Of a stretch of 64,000 nt of DNA, positions 28,344 to 36,582 are shown in pieces. The DNA comes from Verrucomicrobiota bacterium (GTDB lineage: Bacteria > Verrucomicrobiota > Verrucomicrobiia > Opitutales > Opitutaceae), in contig JACRQG010000048.1 of NCBI GenBank assembly GCA_016222805.1, positions 1 to 64,000 on the forward strand, given 5' to 3'. The stretch's first letter is position 1. The number at the start of each line of letters is the position of its first letter. A program made the translations under genes and the position numbers. Under the pieces are notes generated by a model that did not search any database, was not told the origin of the DNA, and worked only from the letters and a program-made list of their open reading frames with translations.

Positions 28344-29744
28344 TTACGGTGCCGCCAACGCGTGTACCCGGAAGTTCCGGTACCGCCCGACCGTCCACTG
28401 CATCTGGCGGAAACCGATCTTGCCGCCCGCCCAGACCGGCCCGGCCCGCTGCCCATCGTCGGTGTGGTCGATGATGGTGCGGCCGTCGACCGCCAGGCGG
28501 AGGCGCGCCCCGTCCTTGACCAGCACCGCACGGTGCACCTCCCCCGGCTTCGCCGCGGCCACGCCCACGGGGCCGTTGGCTACCAGGTAGAACCCGGCGT
28601 TCTTGCGCAGGTTCGCCACGCGCCGCGCCGAGCCGGGCGTGTTGGCGAAGTAGGAGATGTGGTAACAGTCGATGTCGCCGCTGTGGTATTGCTTGAAGAC
28701 GCCGTTCCGCGGCGCGAGCGAGGGATCGAAGACGTCGCGGCCACCCTGTCCCCGGGCCGCAAAGAACACGATGCACAGGCCCTGCTCGCTCAGGAGTTCA
28801 AACTCCCATTCCGCCCAGAACCGCGCCGGGAACTCCTCCGGACACCAGTGGACGATGTGCCCCTCGGGCCCGTCCGGTCGCTGCGATTTCATGCCCATCC
28901 AGCCGTCGCGGTACTCCACCACCCCCGGTCCCTCCAGCCGCCAGCCGCGCGTGTCGGCCGCCGAACCGAGCGGGGCCGCATAGAGCAGGCGGCCGCGCTC
29001 GCGCTCCGCCGGCGCCGGCCCGTAGTCCTTCACGCCGAGCAGCGTGTCGAGCGCGCCCCACGCCTCCTTCCCGACGATTTCGCGCAGGGCCTTGTCGGAC
29101 ACCGGGGCCGCCTCCACGCGCACATCGGCCAGGGCGAAGCGCCCGAGGTGCAGCGTGAGGGCGGTCGCCGTGCCGACCGCGAGCGGGGGTTCCCGCGGCC
29201 CATCGGGCAGGTTGTAGGGCGTGCCATCGAGGAAGGCGTTCAGCCGCCCCGCCGGGCCATCCCAGCTCACCGCCACATGATGCCACGCCGGTCCGGGAAA
29301 CTCGGGAAGAATGACACGGATGTGCCGCTCGAACACGTCCTCCCGCCGGCCTTCCCACTGGGCCAGCAGCGTGAGGGCGTTGCGCTCGGCGACAAACGAG
29401 ACCGTCACGGTGCCGGCCACCTCGACGATCTTCTCCGTGAATTTCTCCGCGCGCGCCTCGCTCCGGTAGGCGCGGTCCGTGCGCAGCCAGAAGAGCAGCG
29501 AGCCCCGGTCGCGCAGCGGCGAGGCCAGCGGAGACGACACCACGAGCGGCGCCCCACCCGCCGGCGCAGCGATCCCCTCGATGCCGGGCCGCGGACCCGG
29601 CACCGCGCGCGTCGCCGCCGCTGCCGCCCCCTCCAGCACCACGCCGGACCTGCCCTCAGCTCCGGGCGCCGCCCCCAGTCCGGCAAACAGGACGGAGGAA
29701 GCCAGAAGCAGCCTGCAAGGGGCGGGGAAGCGGGACAGGTTCAT
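28344..29744 (-). CDS. Secreted LamG-like/DUF1961 family protein
   Basis: Signal peptide MNLSRFPAPCRLLLASSVLFAGLGAAPGA; HHVAVSWDGPAGRLNAFLDGTPYNLPDGP (LamG-like); C-terminal GIVFFAARGQGGRDVFDPSLAPRNGVFKQYHSGDIDCYHISYFAN (DUF1961/YesU-like). Confidence 0.82.
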   Translation of the reverse strand: MNLSRFPAPCRLLLASSVLFAGLGAAPGAEGRSGVVLEGAAAAATRAVPGPRPGIEGIAAPAGGAPLVVSSPLASPLRDRGSLLFWLRTDRAYRSEARAEKFTEKIVEVAGTVTVSFVAERNALTLLAQWEGRREDVFERHIRVILPEFPGPAWHHVAVSWDGPAGRLNAFLDGTPYNLPDGPREPPLAVGTATALTLHLGRFALADVRVEAAPVSDKALREIVGKEAWGALDTLLGVKDYGPAPAERERGRLLYAAPLGSAADTRGWRLEGPGVVEYRDGWMGMKSQRPDGPEGHIVHWCPEEFPARFWAEWEFELLSEQGLCIVFFAARGQGGRDVFDPSLAPRNGVFKQYHSGDIDCYHISYFANTPGSARRVANLRKNAGFYLVANGPVGVAAAKPGEVHRAVLVKDGARLRLAVDGRTIIDHTDDGQRAGPVWAGGKIGFRQMQWTVGRYRNFRVHALAAP

Positions 29745-29915
29745 GGAGCGAAGGGGTTCGAAGCGCAGTCCGATCATTGCCGGGGAAATGGACAGGGCAA
29801 TCTCCGCGAGCGCTGCACGGATCACACCGGCCGGCGCGTCCGTTCGCGGAACCGGGGCAACCGTCGCCCGTTCACGCGGGGGCGGCCGGCCCATGCCGGG
29901 CCGACAGGTCGCTCG

Positions 29916-29941
29916 CTGCCGACGATTCGCGTCGTCGGCAG
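29916..29941. repeat. Perfect inverted repeat, 10-bp arms, 6-nt loop, in a divergent intergenic region
   Basis: CTGCCGACGA-TTCGCG-TCGTCGGCAG read directly from sequence. Confidence 0.8.
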
Positions 29942-30062
29942 GCGCGCCGATGATGGCCCGAACGACGCACGAGAAAACTTCTTCAAAGAGATGCTCGACG
30001 ACGTCAGAGTCCATCGCGACGGCCTGCCGCCGGGCGATGTGCCAGCCGTCCCCTGATCTTCC

Positions 30063-30968
30063 ATGCCAGCTCTCCTCCTCATCTTCCTCTCCCTCGCCAC
30101 CCTCCTGGGGGCGCAGGAACCTCCCCGGGGCGCCGCTCCCAAGCGCAAGGGCGAACGGGTGGCAACGCCCGCCCCTACTCATCCGCCGTTGCGGCCCGTG
30201 GACCTCACGCAACTGCCCACGGGCACCGCGCAGCTCGACCTGTACCTGCTGATGGGACAGTCGAACATGAAGGGCCGGGGCGTCATGCCCGCGGAGCCCA
30301 GGCACGACCCGCGCATCGTGATGATGCATCTGAAAGACGACGCGTGGTATCTGGCGCGTCACCCGTTGCACTTGGTCGGCGACGCGAAGACCTTCGCCGG
30401 ACATGACAACGCCGGCGTCGGCCCCGGTCTCGCATTCGCCGCTGCGCTCGTCGACCAGCGCCCCAATGTCGCCGTGGGACTGATCCCGTGTGCGGTCGGC
30501 GGCTCGCCCATCAACCAGTGGCAAAGAGGCGCCCGGCTGTACGACGAAGCCCTGCGCCGCGCCCGGCTCGCCTTGCAAGCCACCGAGCCGGTGCAAGGCC
30601 GGATCCGGGGTGTGCTCTGGCTGCAGGGCGAGGCGAACGCGAACGCCGCCGGCCTCGCGGTGCACGAAACCAGGCTGCTCCAGCTCGTGGATGACCTTCG
30701 CGCCGATCTTGCCCAACCAGATCTGCCCTTCCTCGCCTGCACCATCGGCGAAATGGGAGACACCGCGAAACTCGCCGACCAGGCCGCCATGAACCGCATC
30801 CTCCTCGCCCTGCCCTCCCGACGCGCCGGCACGGCCTGCGTTGATGCCCGCGACTTGAAGACGCACATCGGCGACAGCGTCCACTTCGACACCGCGGCGC
30901 AGAACGAGATCGGCCGGCGCTTTGCCGCCCAGCTAATCGAGCTGCGCGGGAAGAATGGAACGCCGTGA
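30063..30968 (+). CDS. Secreted sialate O-acetylesterase-like (SGNH/DUF303) protein
   Basis: LYLLMGQSNMKGRGVMPAEPRHDPRIVMMH...VAVGLIPCAVGGSPINQW...GVLWLQGEANA...DSVHFDTAAQNEIGRRFA. Confidence 0.9.
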   Translation: MPALLLIFLSLATLLGAQEPPRGAAPKRKGERVATPAPTHPPLRPVDLTQLPTGTAQLDLYLLMGQSNMKGRGVMPAEPRHDPRIVMMHLKDDAWYLARHPLHLVGDAKTFAGHDNAGVGPGLAFAAALVDQRPNVAVGLIPCAVGGSPINQWQRGARLYDEALRRARLALQATEPVQGRIRGVLWLQGEANANAAGLAVHETRLLQLVDDLRADLAQPDLPFLACTIGEMGDTAKLADQAAMNRILLALPSRRAGTACVDARDLKTHIGDSVHFDTAAQNEIGRRFAAQLIELRGKNGTP

Positions 30969-31024
30969 AGACCGGAGAGACCAGGAACGGAAATGCCGCG
31001 GGAAGCCGGCACGCGGGCGGTTCC

Positions 31025-34000
31025 ATGACGTGGAGCACATGGAGCACGAGATCGGCTGCCTTTGCGCTCGCCGCAGTCTTCGTAGCCGCGGCAACCGCAG
31101 CGTCACCTCCCTCGGAACCGGCGCCCGTCTCTGCCCGCGCGGCCCTCCGGCTCGGCCTGGAATTCGAGCAGTTCCAGTTTCCCGGCGGCTGGACCGTCAC
31201 CACGGGTGAGCCCGGCACTTCCGGCGGCGCGATCCTCGCCGCGCTGCAAGGCGCCGACCTGCCCGCCGCCACCGCGATCACGGTTCCGCGGGCGGGGCGC
31301 TACCGGCTCTGGGTGCGCACCACGGATTTTCCTTCCGATCGCCCGGGCACGCGCCTGTTTCGCGTCGCACTCGGCGGACGCGCCAACACCAGTCCCTTTG
31401 GCCGCACCGGTCGCTCGGGCTGGACCTGGGAAGCGGGCGACGTGTTCGAACTGCCGACGGGTCCGCTGCTGATCACCTTGCACGATCAGGGCGGTTCCCA
31501 TTTCGGGCGGGCCGACGCGCTCATCCTGTCGGACGACCCCGCCTATGTGCCGCGCAGCCGCTTGCCGGAGGAGCGCACCACTGCGCCGGCGCCGGTGGAC
31601 CTTGCGGGCGAGTCAGCCGCGCCTGCCGTGCCGATTTCGCCGGTGGAAATGACACCCGGAGGCGGCGCGATCGCCGCGGCCTCTCTGGCCAACGAACACC
31701 TGCGGGTGCGCTTCCGGGCCACCCTGCGCAACGGTCGGCCGAGTTTCTTCCCGGAGATTGAATATCGCACCCCGACCGGCTGGCTCCGGGCCCCGCTCGA
31801 TCCCTCGGCCGAGTCCTATCAGGTCGTCTCCGCCGAGCCCGGCGTGAAGTTTGAGATGAAGGGATTCCATCCCCAGTGGAACGGTCCGCGCGATCGGGCG
31901 CCGGTCACGATCACGGCGGGCGGCGTGAAGGTGGAGACCCGGGCGCGGGCGTCGGGCCGAAATGTGATCTGGGGAGCGGGCCGCAATCACGAGCACATCG
32001 TGCGCGCCGTCACCCCCGCCGGTCCTGGCGCCGTCGCCCTTGATTTCCATCCCACCGAGGCCGGCACGCTCCGCGCCCGCTGGGAACTGGCCCCCGGAGC
32101 GCGGAGCGTGCGCGTGGTCCTCGTCTTCACCCCGGCGGCCGACGGCCAGTACACCCTCGGCTACCTGTTTCCGCTGCACCGCCGCCTCGCCGACGTGGAG
32201 GAGCTGCTCATGCCCATGCTCGTCCAGCGGAAACGCTTTCCCACCACGGATTACACCCTGCTCCACGCCGCCTGCCCCACGCCGGTATCGCTCGCGCAGG
32301 TGACGGCCGCACCCGGCGCCGCGTTCACCGCCGGCGTCGCCGGAGATCCGGGCGAGATCGCCCACGAGTTTCCCACACCCGCCCGTTCCCGCTTCGGCCT
32401 GCACGTGCGCAGCCCGCGGGGCCTCGTCCAGCCCTCGATCTACGGCCCGCTGATCGGCCAGCCCGGATCCCGCGTCGGCGCGGGGCAGGAGATCCGTTTC
32501 GCCCTCCGCCTGCTGCTGCAGCCGGGGGACTGGTACGCCGCCTACCGCACCGCCGCCGACGAAATCTACGGCTGGCGCGACTACCGGAGAAACGGTTCCG
32601 TCTCGCTCACCGAAGCCGCGCTCCACCAGCTCGACCTGTATATGGATGACGAATACGGCGGCTGGTGGGAGCGTGCCCGGGCGCCCCACCAGATCGAGTC
32701 GAAGAACGGCTCCACCCAGTCGACCCCGCTCACCGCATTGTCCCTCTACCGGCTGACCGGCGATCGCGAACTCTACCGCCGCCGCACCCTGCCCACCCTC
32801 GAGTTTCTCCTCTCGCGCGACGGGCCCCACTTCTCCCCGCTCCCGCACGACACCGGCCGTTACCCCGCGGGCGCGATGCAGGGTCCGATCCGCCAGTACG
32901 GTACCACCGTGCTGGGCGGCGCCTGGGAGCTGATGAACCGCCGCACCCCCGCGCTGCGCCGCCTGGCCCTGCCCGACGAACAGGTGCGCCTCTCGCCCGC
33001 GGCCAGCGGTCCCGACGCCCATCTCCAATCCTTCGACGAATGGCTGGGCCGCCATCTCCTCACCGGCGAACCGGAGGCGCTCGCCCGCGCCATCCGCGAG
33101 GCCGACGCCTACATTGCCCGCGTGCTCACGCCCGCCCCCACGCGCGAGCTGGGCCTGCCGCCCTTCTTCCTCATTTCCTTCACCCCGGCCTGGGAGGGTC
33201 TGCTCCGCCTCTACGAAGTGACGCGCGAGCCGCGCTTCCTCGCCGCCGCCGTGCAGGGCGCCCGGCTGGTCATGACTGGCATGTGGACCCAACCCACGCC
33301 CACCCCGGAGCCGATCACGATTCATCCGGGCGGCGATGTGCACGGCGACCTGATGGACCGCAAGTTTCACAAGGGACCGAGCCCCTTCCGCCTCGGCTGG
33401 CCGCGTCGCCCGGGCGACACGCCCGAGCACACCACGCCCGGTTGGCTGGTCTCGCCGGTGGGCCTGGGCTTTGAGCAGCCCTCGACCTACACGATCCGCG
33501 ACAACGGCGGCCGCATGATCCTGCAGGCGCCCTGGACTCCTGCCTTCCTGCGTCTGGCGCTCTACTCCGGCGACCGCCAGTTCGAAACCTACGCCCGCAA
33601 CGCCGCCCTCGCCCGCGGCGGCAACTACCCGGGCTACTACTACACCACCTTCACTGATCTGATGCAGGATCCGCGCTACCCCTACGTGGGGCCCGATGTC
33701 GGCTTCATCTACTACCACCACATCGCGGTGCATCTGTCCTGGGTGCTCGACTACCTGGTGAGCGAAGCGCTCCTGCGTTCCAACGGCGCCATCACCTTCC
33801 CCTCCCTGCGCCAGTTCGGCTACGCCGACTTCGACTACCTCGTCTATGGCCACGCGCCTGGCACTGTGTGCGGCGTGCCGGAAGCCTGGCTGTGGCTGCG
33901 GCGCGGACTGGTGGATCTCGACAATCCCCAGATCAACTACCTCACCGCCCACACCCGCGACCGCCTGCTGCTCATCCTGATGAACGAGAACGACCGGCCG

Positions 34001-34534
34001 GAAACGGTGAACGTGACCTTCCGCCCGGAGCATCTGCCCACCGCCGACCGCGCGCTACCCTACGGCCCACTCCGCTTCCTTGCCGGCGGGAGCGGAGAAC
34101 GCGCCCTTTCCCCCGCACGCCAGGCACAGGTGACCGTCGCCGCGCGGGGCCTCACGGTGCTGGAACTCGCCGGCCTGGCTCTCGATGTGCCCACGCACCG
34201 CCGCCTCCCGCCGCCGGGCGAATCCGCGCACCCCGATCAGGTGGCGATCCCGATCGACGCCCGCCACACCGTCACCGCCGTGGCCCTGCGCGCCGAGCCC
34301 GGGCCATGGCAGGCCTACGTCTGGTCGAGCGCCGCGGCGGGCGCGCTGCGCGAACTCGTGCTCGAATGGCGGGCCGGCAACCTCTCCGGTGAGGTGCGCA
34401 CCAGCGACTACCCGTATGAATTCTCCGTGCCCGTGCCCGCGGGGCCAACCGCCTTCCATTTTCAGGTGCGCGGCACGCGATCCGACGGCACGACGTTCGC
34501 CCCACCCGCCGGCGCGATCGGCTCGCCGGAGTGA
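31025..34534 (+). CDS. Large secreted protein: N-terminal beta-sandwich-like domain + putative (alpha/alpha) barrel carbohydrate-active region
   Basis: ORF opens at GTG 30965 overlapping the previous stop; signal-like MTWSTWSTRSAAFALAAVFVAAATAA at 31025. LDLYMDDEYGGWWERARAPHQIESKNGSTQSTPLTALSLYRLTGD...; precise family not recognised. Confidence 0.7.
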   Translation: MTWSTWSTRSAAFALAAVFVAAATAASPPSEPAPVSARAALRLGLEFEQFQFPGGWTVTTGEPGTSGGAILAALQGADLPAATAITVPRAGRYRLWVRTTDFPSDRPGTRLFRVALGGRANTSPFGRTGRSGWTWEAGDVFELPTGPLLITLHDQGGSHFGRADALILSDDPAYVPRSRLPEERTTAPAPVDLAGESAAPAVPISPVEMTPGGGAIAAASLANEHLRVRFRATLRNGRPSFFPEIEYRTPTGWLRAPLDPSAESYQVVSAEPGVKFEMKGFHPQWNGPRDRAPVTITAGGVKVETRARASGRNVIWGAGRNHEHIVRAVTPAGPGAVALDFHPTEAGTLRARWELAPGARSVRVVLVFTPAADGQYTLGYLFPLHRRLADVEELLMPMLVQRKRFPTTDYTLLHAACPTPVSLAQVTAAPGAAFTAGVAGDPGEIAHEFPTPARSRFGLHVRSPRGLVQPSIYGPLIGQPGSRVGAGQEIRFALRLLLQPGDWYAAYRTAADEIYGWRDYRRNGSVSLTEAALHQLDLYMDDEYGGWWERARAPHQIESKNGSTQSTPLTALSLYRLTGDRELYRRRTLPTLEFLLSRDGPHFSPLPHDTGRYPAGAMQGPIRQYGTTVLGGAWELMNRRTPALRRLALPDEQVRLSPAASGPDAHLQSFDEWLGRHLLTGEPEALARAIREADAYIARVLTPAPTRELGLPPFFLISFTPAWEGLLRLYEVTREPRFLAAAVQGARLVMTGMWTQPTPTPEPITIHPGGDVHGDLMDRKFHKGPSPFRLGWPRRPGDTPEHTTPGWLVSPVGLGFEQPSTYTIRDNGGRMILQAPWTPAFLRLALYSGDRQFETYARNAALARGGNYPGYYYTTFTDLMQDPRYPYVGPDVGFIYYHHIAVHLSWVLDYLVSEALLRSNGAITFPSLRQFGYADFDYLVYGHAPGTVCGVPEAWLWLRRGLVDLDNPQINYLTAHTRDRLLLILMNENDRPETVNVTFRPEHLPTADRALPYGPLRFLAGGSGERALSPARQAQVTVAARGLTVLELAGLALDVPTHRRLPPPGESAHPDQVAIPIDARHTVTAVALRAEPGPWQAYVWSSAAAGALRELVLEWRAGNLSGEVRTSDYPYEFSVPVPAGPTAFHFQVRGTRSDGTTFAPPAGAIGSPE

Positions 34535-34590
34535 GCCGAGGGCGCGGCCGAAGGATGGCAGGAGAATCCGACCGAGGGGCGCGATCTCCG

Positions 34591-35622
34591 CTACCGCTGG
34601 TACCAGAATGCCACGCTGCTGTAGGTGCTGTCGCGACGGTGGTTGTTGTGGCCGCGCTCGATCGACATGCGGAATGAACGCCGGAAGGGAACGGGGTCCT
34701 TTTCGTGGAAGCGGTACGCCGTGAACCGCCCGGCCTGCCAGTCGGATCGTTCGGGCACCTTTTCCAGGTACGACACGCCGTGGTACGGTGTGTTGTATTC
34801 CTGCCGGAAGCCCCAGGCCCCGCCGAAATAGTCTTCCGTGCCCGTGCCAAGAATCGATGGCGCCTTCTCCCCATCGATCCAGATCATCTCATCACCCTCC
34901 CACCAGCCGCGGCCGGCCGCATCCACCCCGAGCACCACGCCGACAAAGTGCCCCTCGCCCTCGGTTGCGAGAATCAGATGGTTGTCTGCGAGCCGGGTGT
35001 TGCGCGCATCGGCCCGACCCGGGGCATCGCCGGGGTACGGTTCGGGCGCCGTTTCGTGATGGCGGGCATGGAAGCGCAGCGGACTCGGCGCTGCCGACCA
35101 CTGCTGCCAGTCGATCTGGTAGTAGAGCGCCGTGATCGGTGTCGGTGAGCGGTTCTCGATCACGATCTTCGCGCCGCGAGCGAACGGCATCGGGAAGGAG
35201 CAGTTGAAGCCGGCCACGTTTGGGTTCTTGAGGTTGTGGGTCAGCTGCGGGCGGGCCTCGACCGTGATGAAGGCCGAGTTGACCGGCCGCACCGTGCCGT
35301 GGCTCAGGGCGTGGAAATGGCCGATCGGCGCCTCCACCGCCGGCTCGGCGGCGCCGTCCCAGTAGACCTTGAGCCACGTGGTGCGCAGGTAGTTCTCCTC
35401 CGCGGTGGCAAAGGTGAACCACCAGTGCACAATCCGCCCGGCGCCGGAGAGCTCGGCCACCACGTGGTTCGAATGGGGGGCCACCTTCACTGCATCGGCG
35501 TTCGCGAAATCCGTCCGGGCACTCGAAGCGCGCGCTGGCCGATAGGGTTGCGGTTGGTCGATGGGCTGCGCCAGCGCACCGGCGGCGAATGGCAGGAGCC
35601 CGAGCAGGAGCAGTCCTTTCAT
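34591..35622 (-). CDS. DUF2961 family protein (GH172-like)
   Basis: Signal peptide; GRIVHWWFTFA...LKVYWDGAAEPAVEAPIGHFHALSHG...GWWEGDEMIWIDGEKAPSILGTGTEDYFGGAWGFRQEYNTPYHGVSYLE: DUF2961 hallmark. Confidence 0.92.
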   Translation of the reverse strand: MKGLLLLGLLPFAAGALAQPIDQPQPYRPARASSARTDFANADAVKVAPHSNHVVAELSGAGRIVHWWFTFATAEENYLRTTWLKVYWDGAAEPAVEAPIGHFHALSHGTVRPVNSAFITVEARPQLTHNLKNPNVAGFNCSFPMPFARGAKIVIENRSPTPITALYYQIDWQQWSAAPSPLRFHARHHETAPEPYPGDAPGRADARNTRLADNHLILATEGEGHFVGVVLGVDAAGRGWWEGDEMIWIDGEKAPSILGTGTEDYFGGAWGFRQEYNTPYHGVSYLEKVPERSDWQAGRFTAYRFHEKDPVPFRRSFRMSIERGHNNHRRDSTYSSVAFWYQR

Positions 35623-35908
35623 GATCTCGCATCGTGGCGGCGAATACGCCGGCGTCGAGGCGCTTGGCGCGAGCACACCGGAATCTCCGAACCAGACAGG
35701 CCTTGGGCGTCGGAATTCCAGGAAGGGACCGGCGGTCTGGCAGCGATGCCTGCTCCCGCCTGTCCCCATCGACCTTCGGCCACTGCCGCGGTCCCCAGCA
35801 ACCGCGCGACAATTCGTTTCCTGGCTTGAGATTCGGCCGAACCCGCAAGCCCACCGGAGGAAGTGGCAGAAAAACGAGGCCCTTCGGTGATGTCGGCGGG
35901 AAATCCCT

Positions 35909-35942
35909 GTAGCAGGAAGGTGACGGGCGGCTTCCGCCACCT
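35909..35942 (+). repeat. GTAG-headed REP-like hairpin
   Basis: GTAGCAGGAAGGTGACGGGCGGCTTCCGCCACCT; AGGTG..GCGG-CTT-CCGC-CACCT stem. Confidence 0.45.
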
Positions 35943-35976
35943 GTTTACCGCTCAACCCTTCGATTCCTCTCCGAAC

Positions 35977-36366
35977 ATGAAAACCACCATCACCGCCCTT
36001 CTCGCCGTAGGCTGCACGCTTCTCGCCCTGCCCGTTCTGCCAGCCTCCGAACCTCGCGCCCGGGCCTATCGCGTCAACGCCATCGAGACTTTGAACAGCC
36101 CAACCATCGAGCCGGGTGCGTCCGAGTTCACCGTCCGCCACATCCTCGGTGAGCCCGCCCGCAAACTCGATGCGAACACCTGGGTTTATGAGCGTTTCCG
36201 CGCCTGGCCGGAACCGCCGGTGGAAGACGACCGCCGTACTCTGGTCATCCAGTTTCACTCTGGCAGGGTGGCCGACCTCCTGCTCGTCAACTCCCGGGCC
36301 GAGGTGGTGATCGCCGCCCGCCTCCAGACCAAGCCCGGCGCGCGGGAACTCGTGGCGGCGAAGTGA
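35977..36366 (+). CDS. Small secreted hypothetical protein
   Basis: 129 aa, MKTTITALLAVGCTLLALPVLPASEP signal peptide; VRHILGEPARKLDANTWVYERF reminiscent of SmpA/BamE-like folds (weak). Confidence 0.6.
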   Translation: MKTTITALLAVGCTLLALPVLPASEPRARAYRVNAIETLNSPTIEPGASEFTVRHILGEPARKLDANTWVYERFRAWPEPPVEDDRRTLVIQFHSGRVADLLLVNSRAEVVIAARLQTKPGARELVAAK

Positions 36367-36431
36367 AGGAGGCGAGGCGCTCGTTCGACTTGTCGGTTGC
36401 CCTCGATGCGGAGCTCGCACGCCAGAGGTCA

Positions 36432-36458
36432 CGCCCTCGCCGCGCCACCCGAGGCTAC
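36432..36458 (-). repeat. GTAG-headed REP-like element
   Basis: Minus strand GTAGCCTCGGGTGGCGCGGCGAGGGCG; CCTCG/CGAGG stem; intergenic. Confidence 0.4.
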
Positions 36459-36582
36459 CGGCCACACCCCGACCCTCGAGCCGATGGCTCAGAGCCGCGG
36501 CCCGTGTCAGCCGCTCTGCGAGAACCCTCTTGTCGCCTGACTTCGGCCTGGCAAGATCCCCTTTCCTGGTAGCGAGCCTTCC

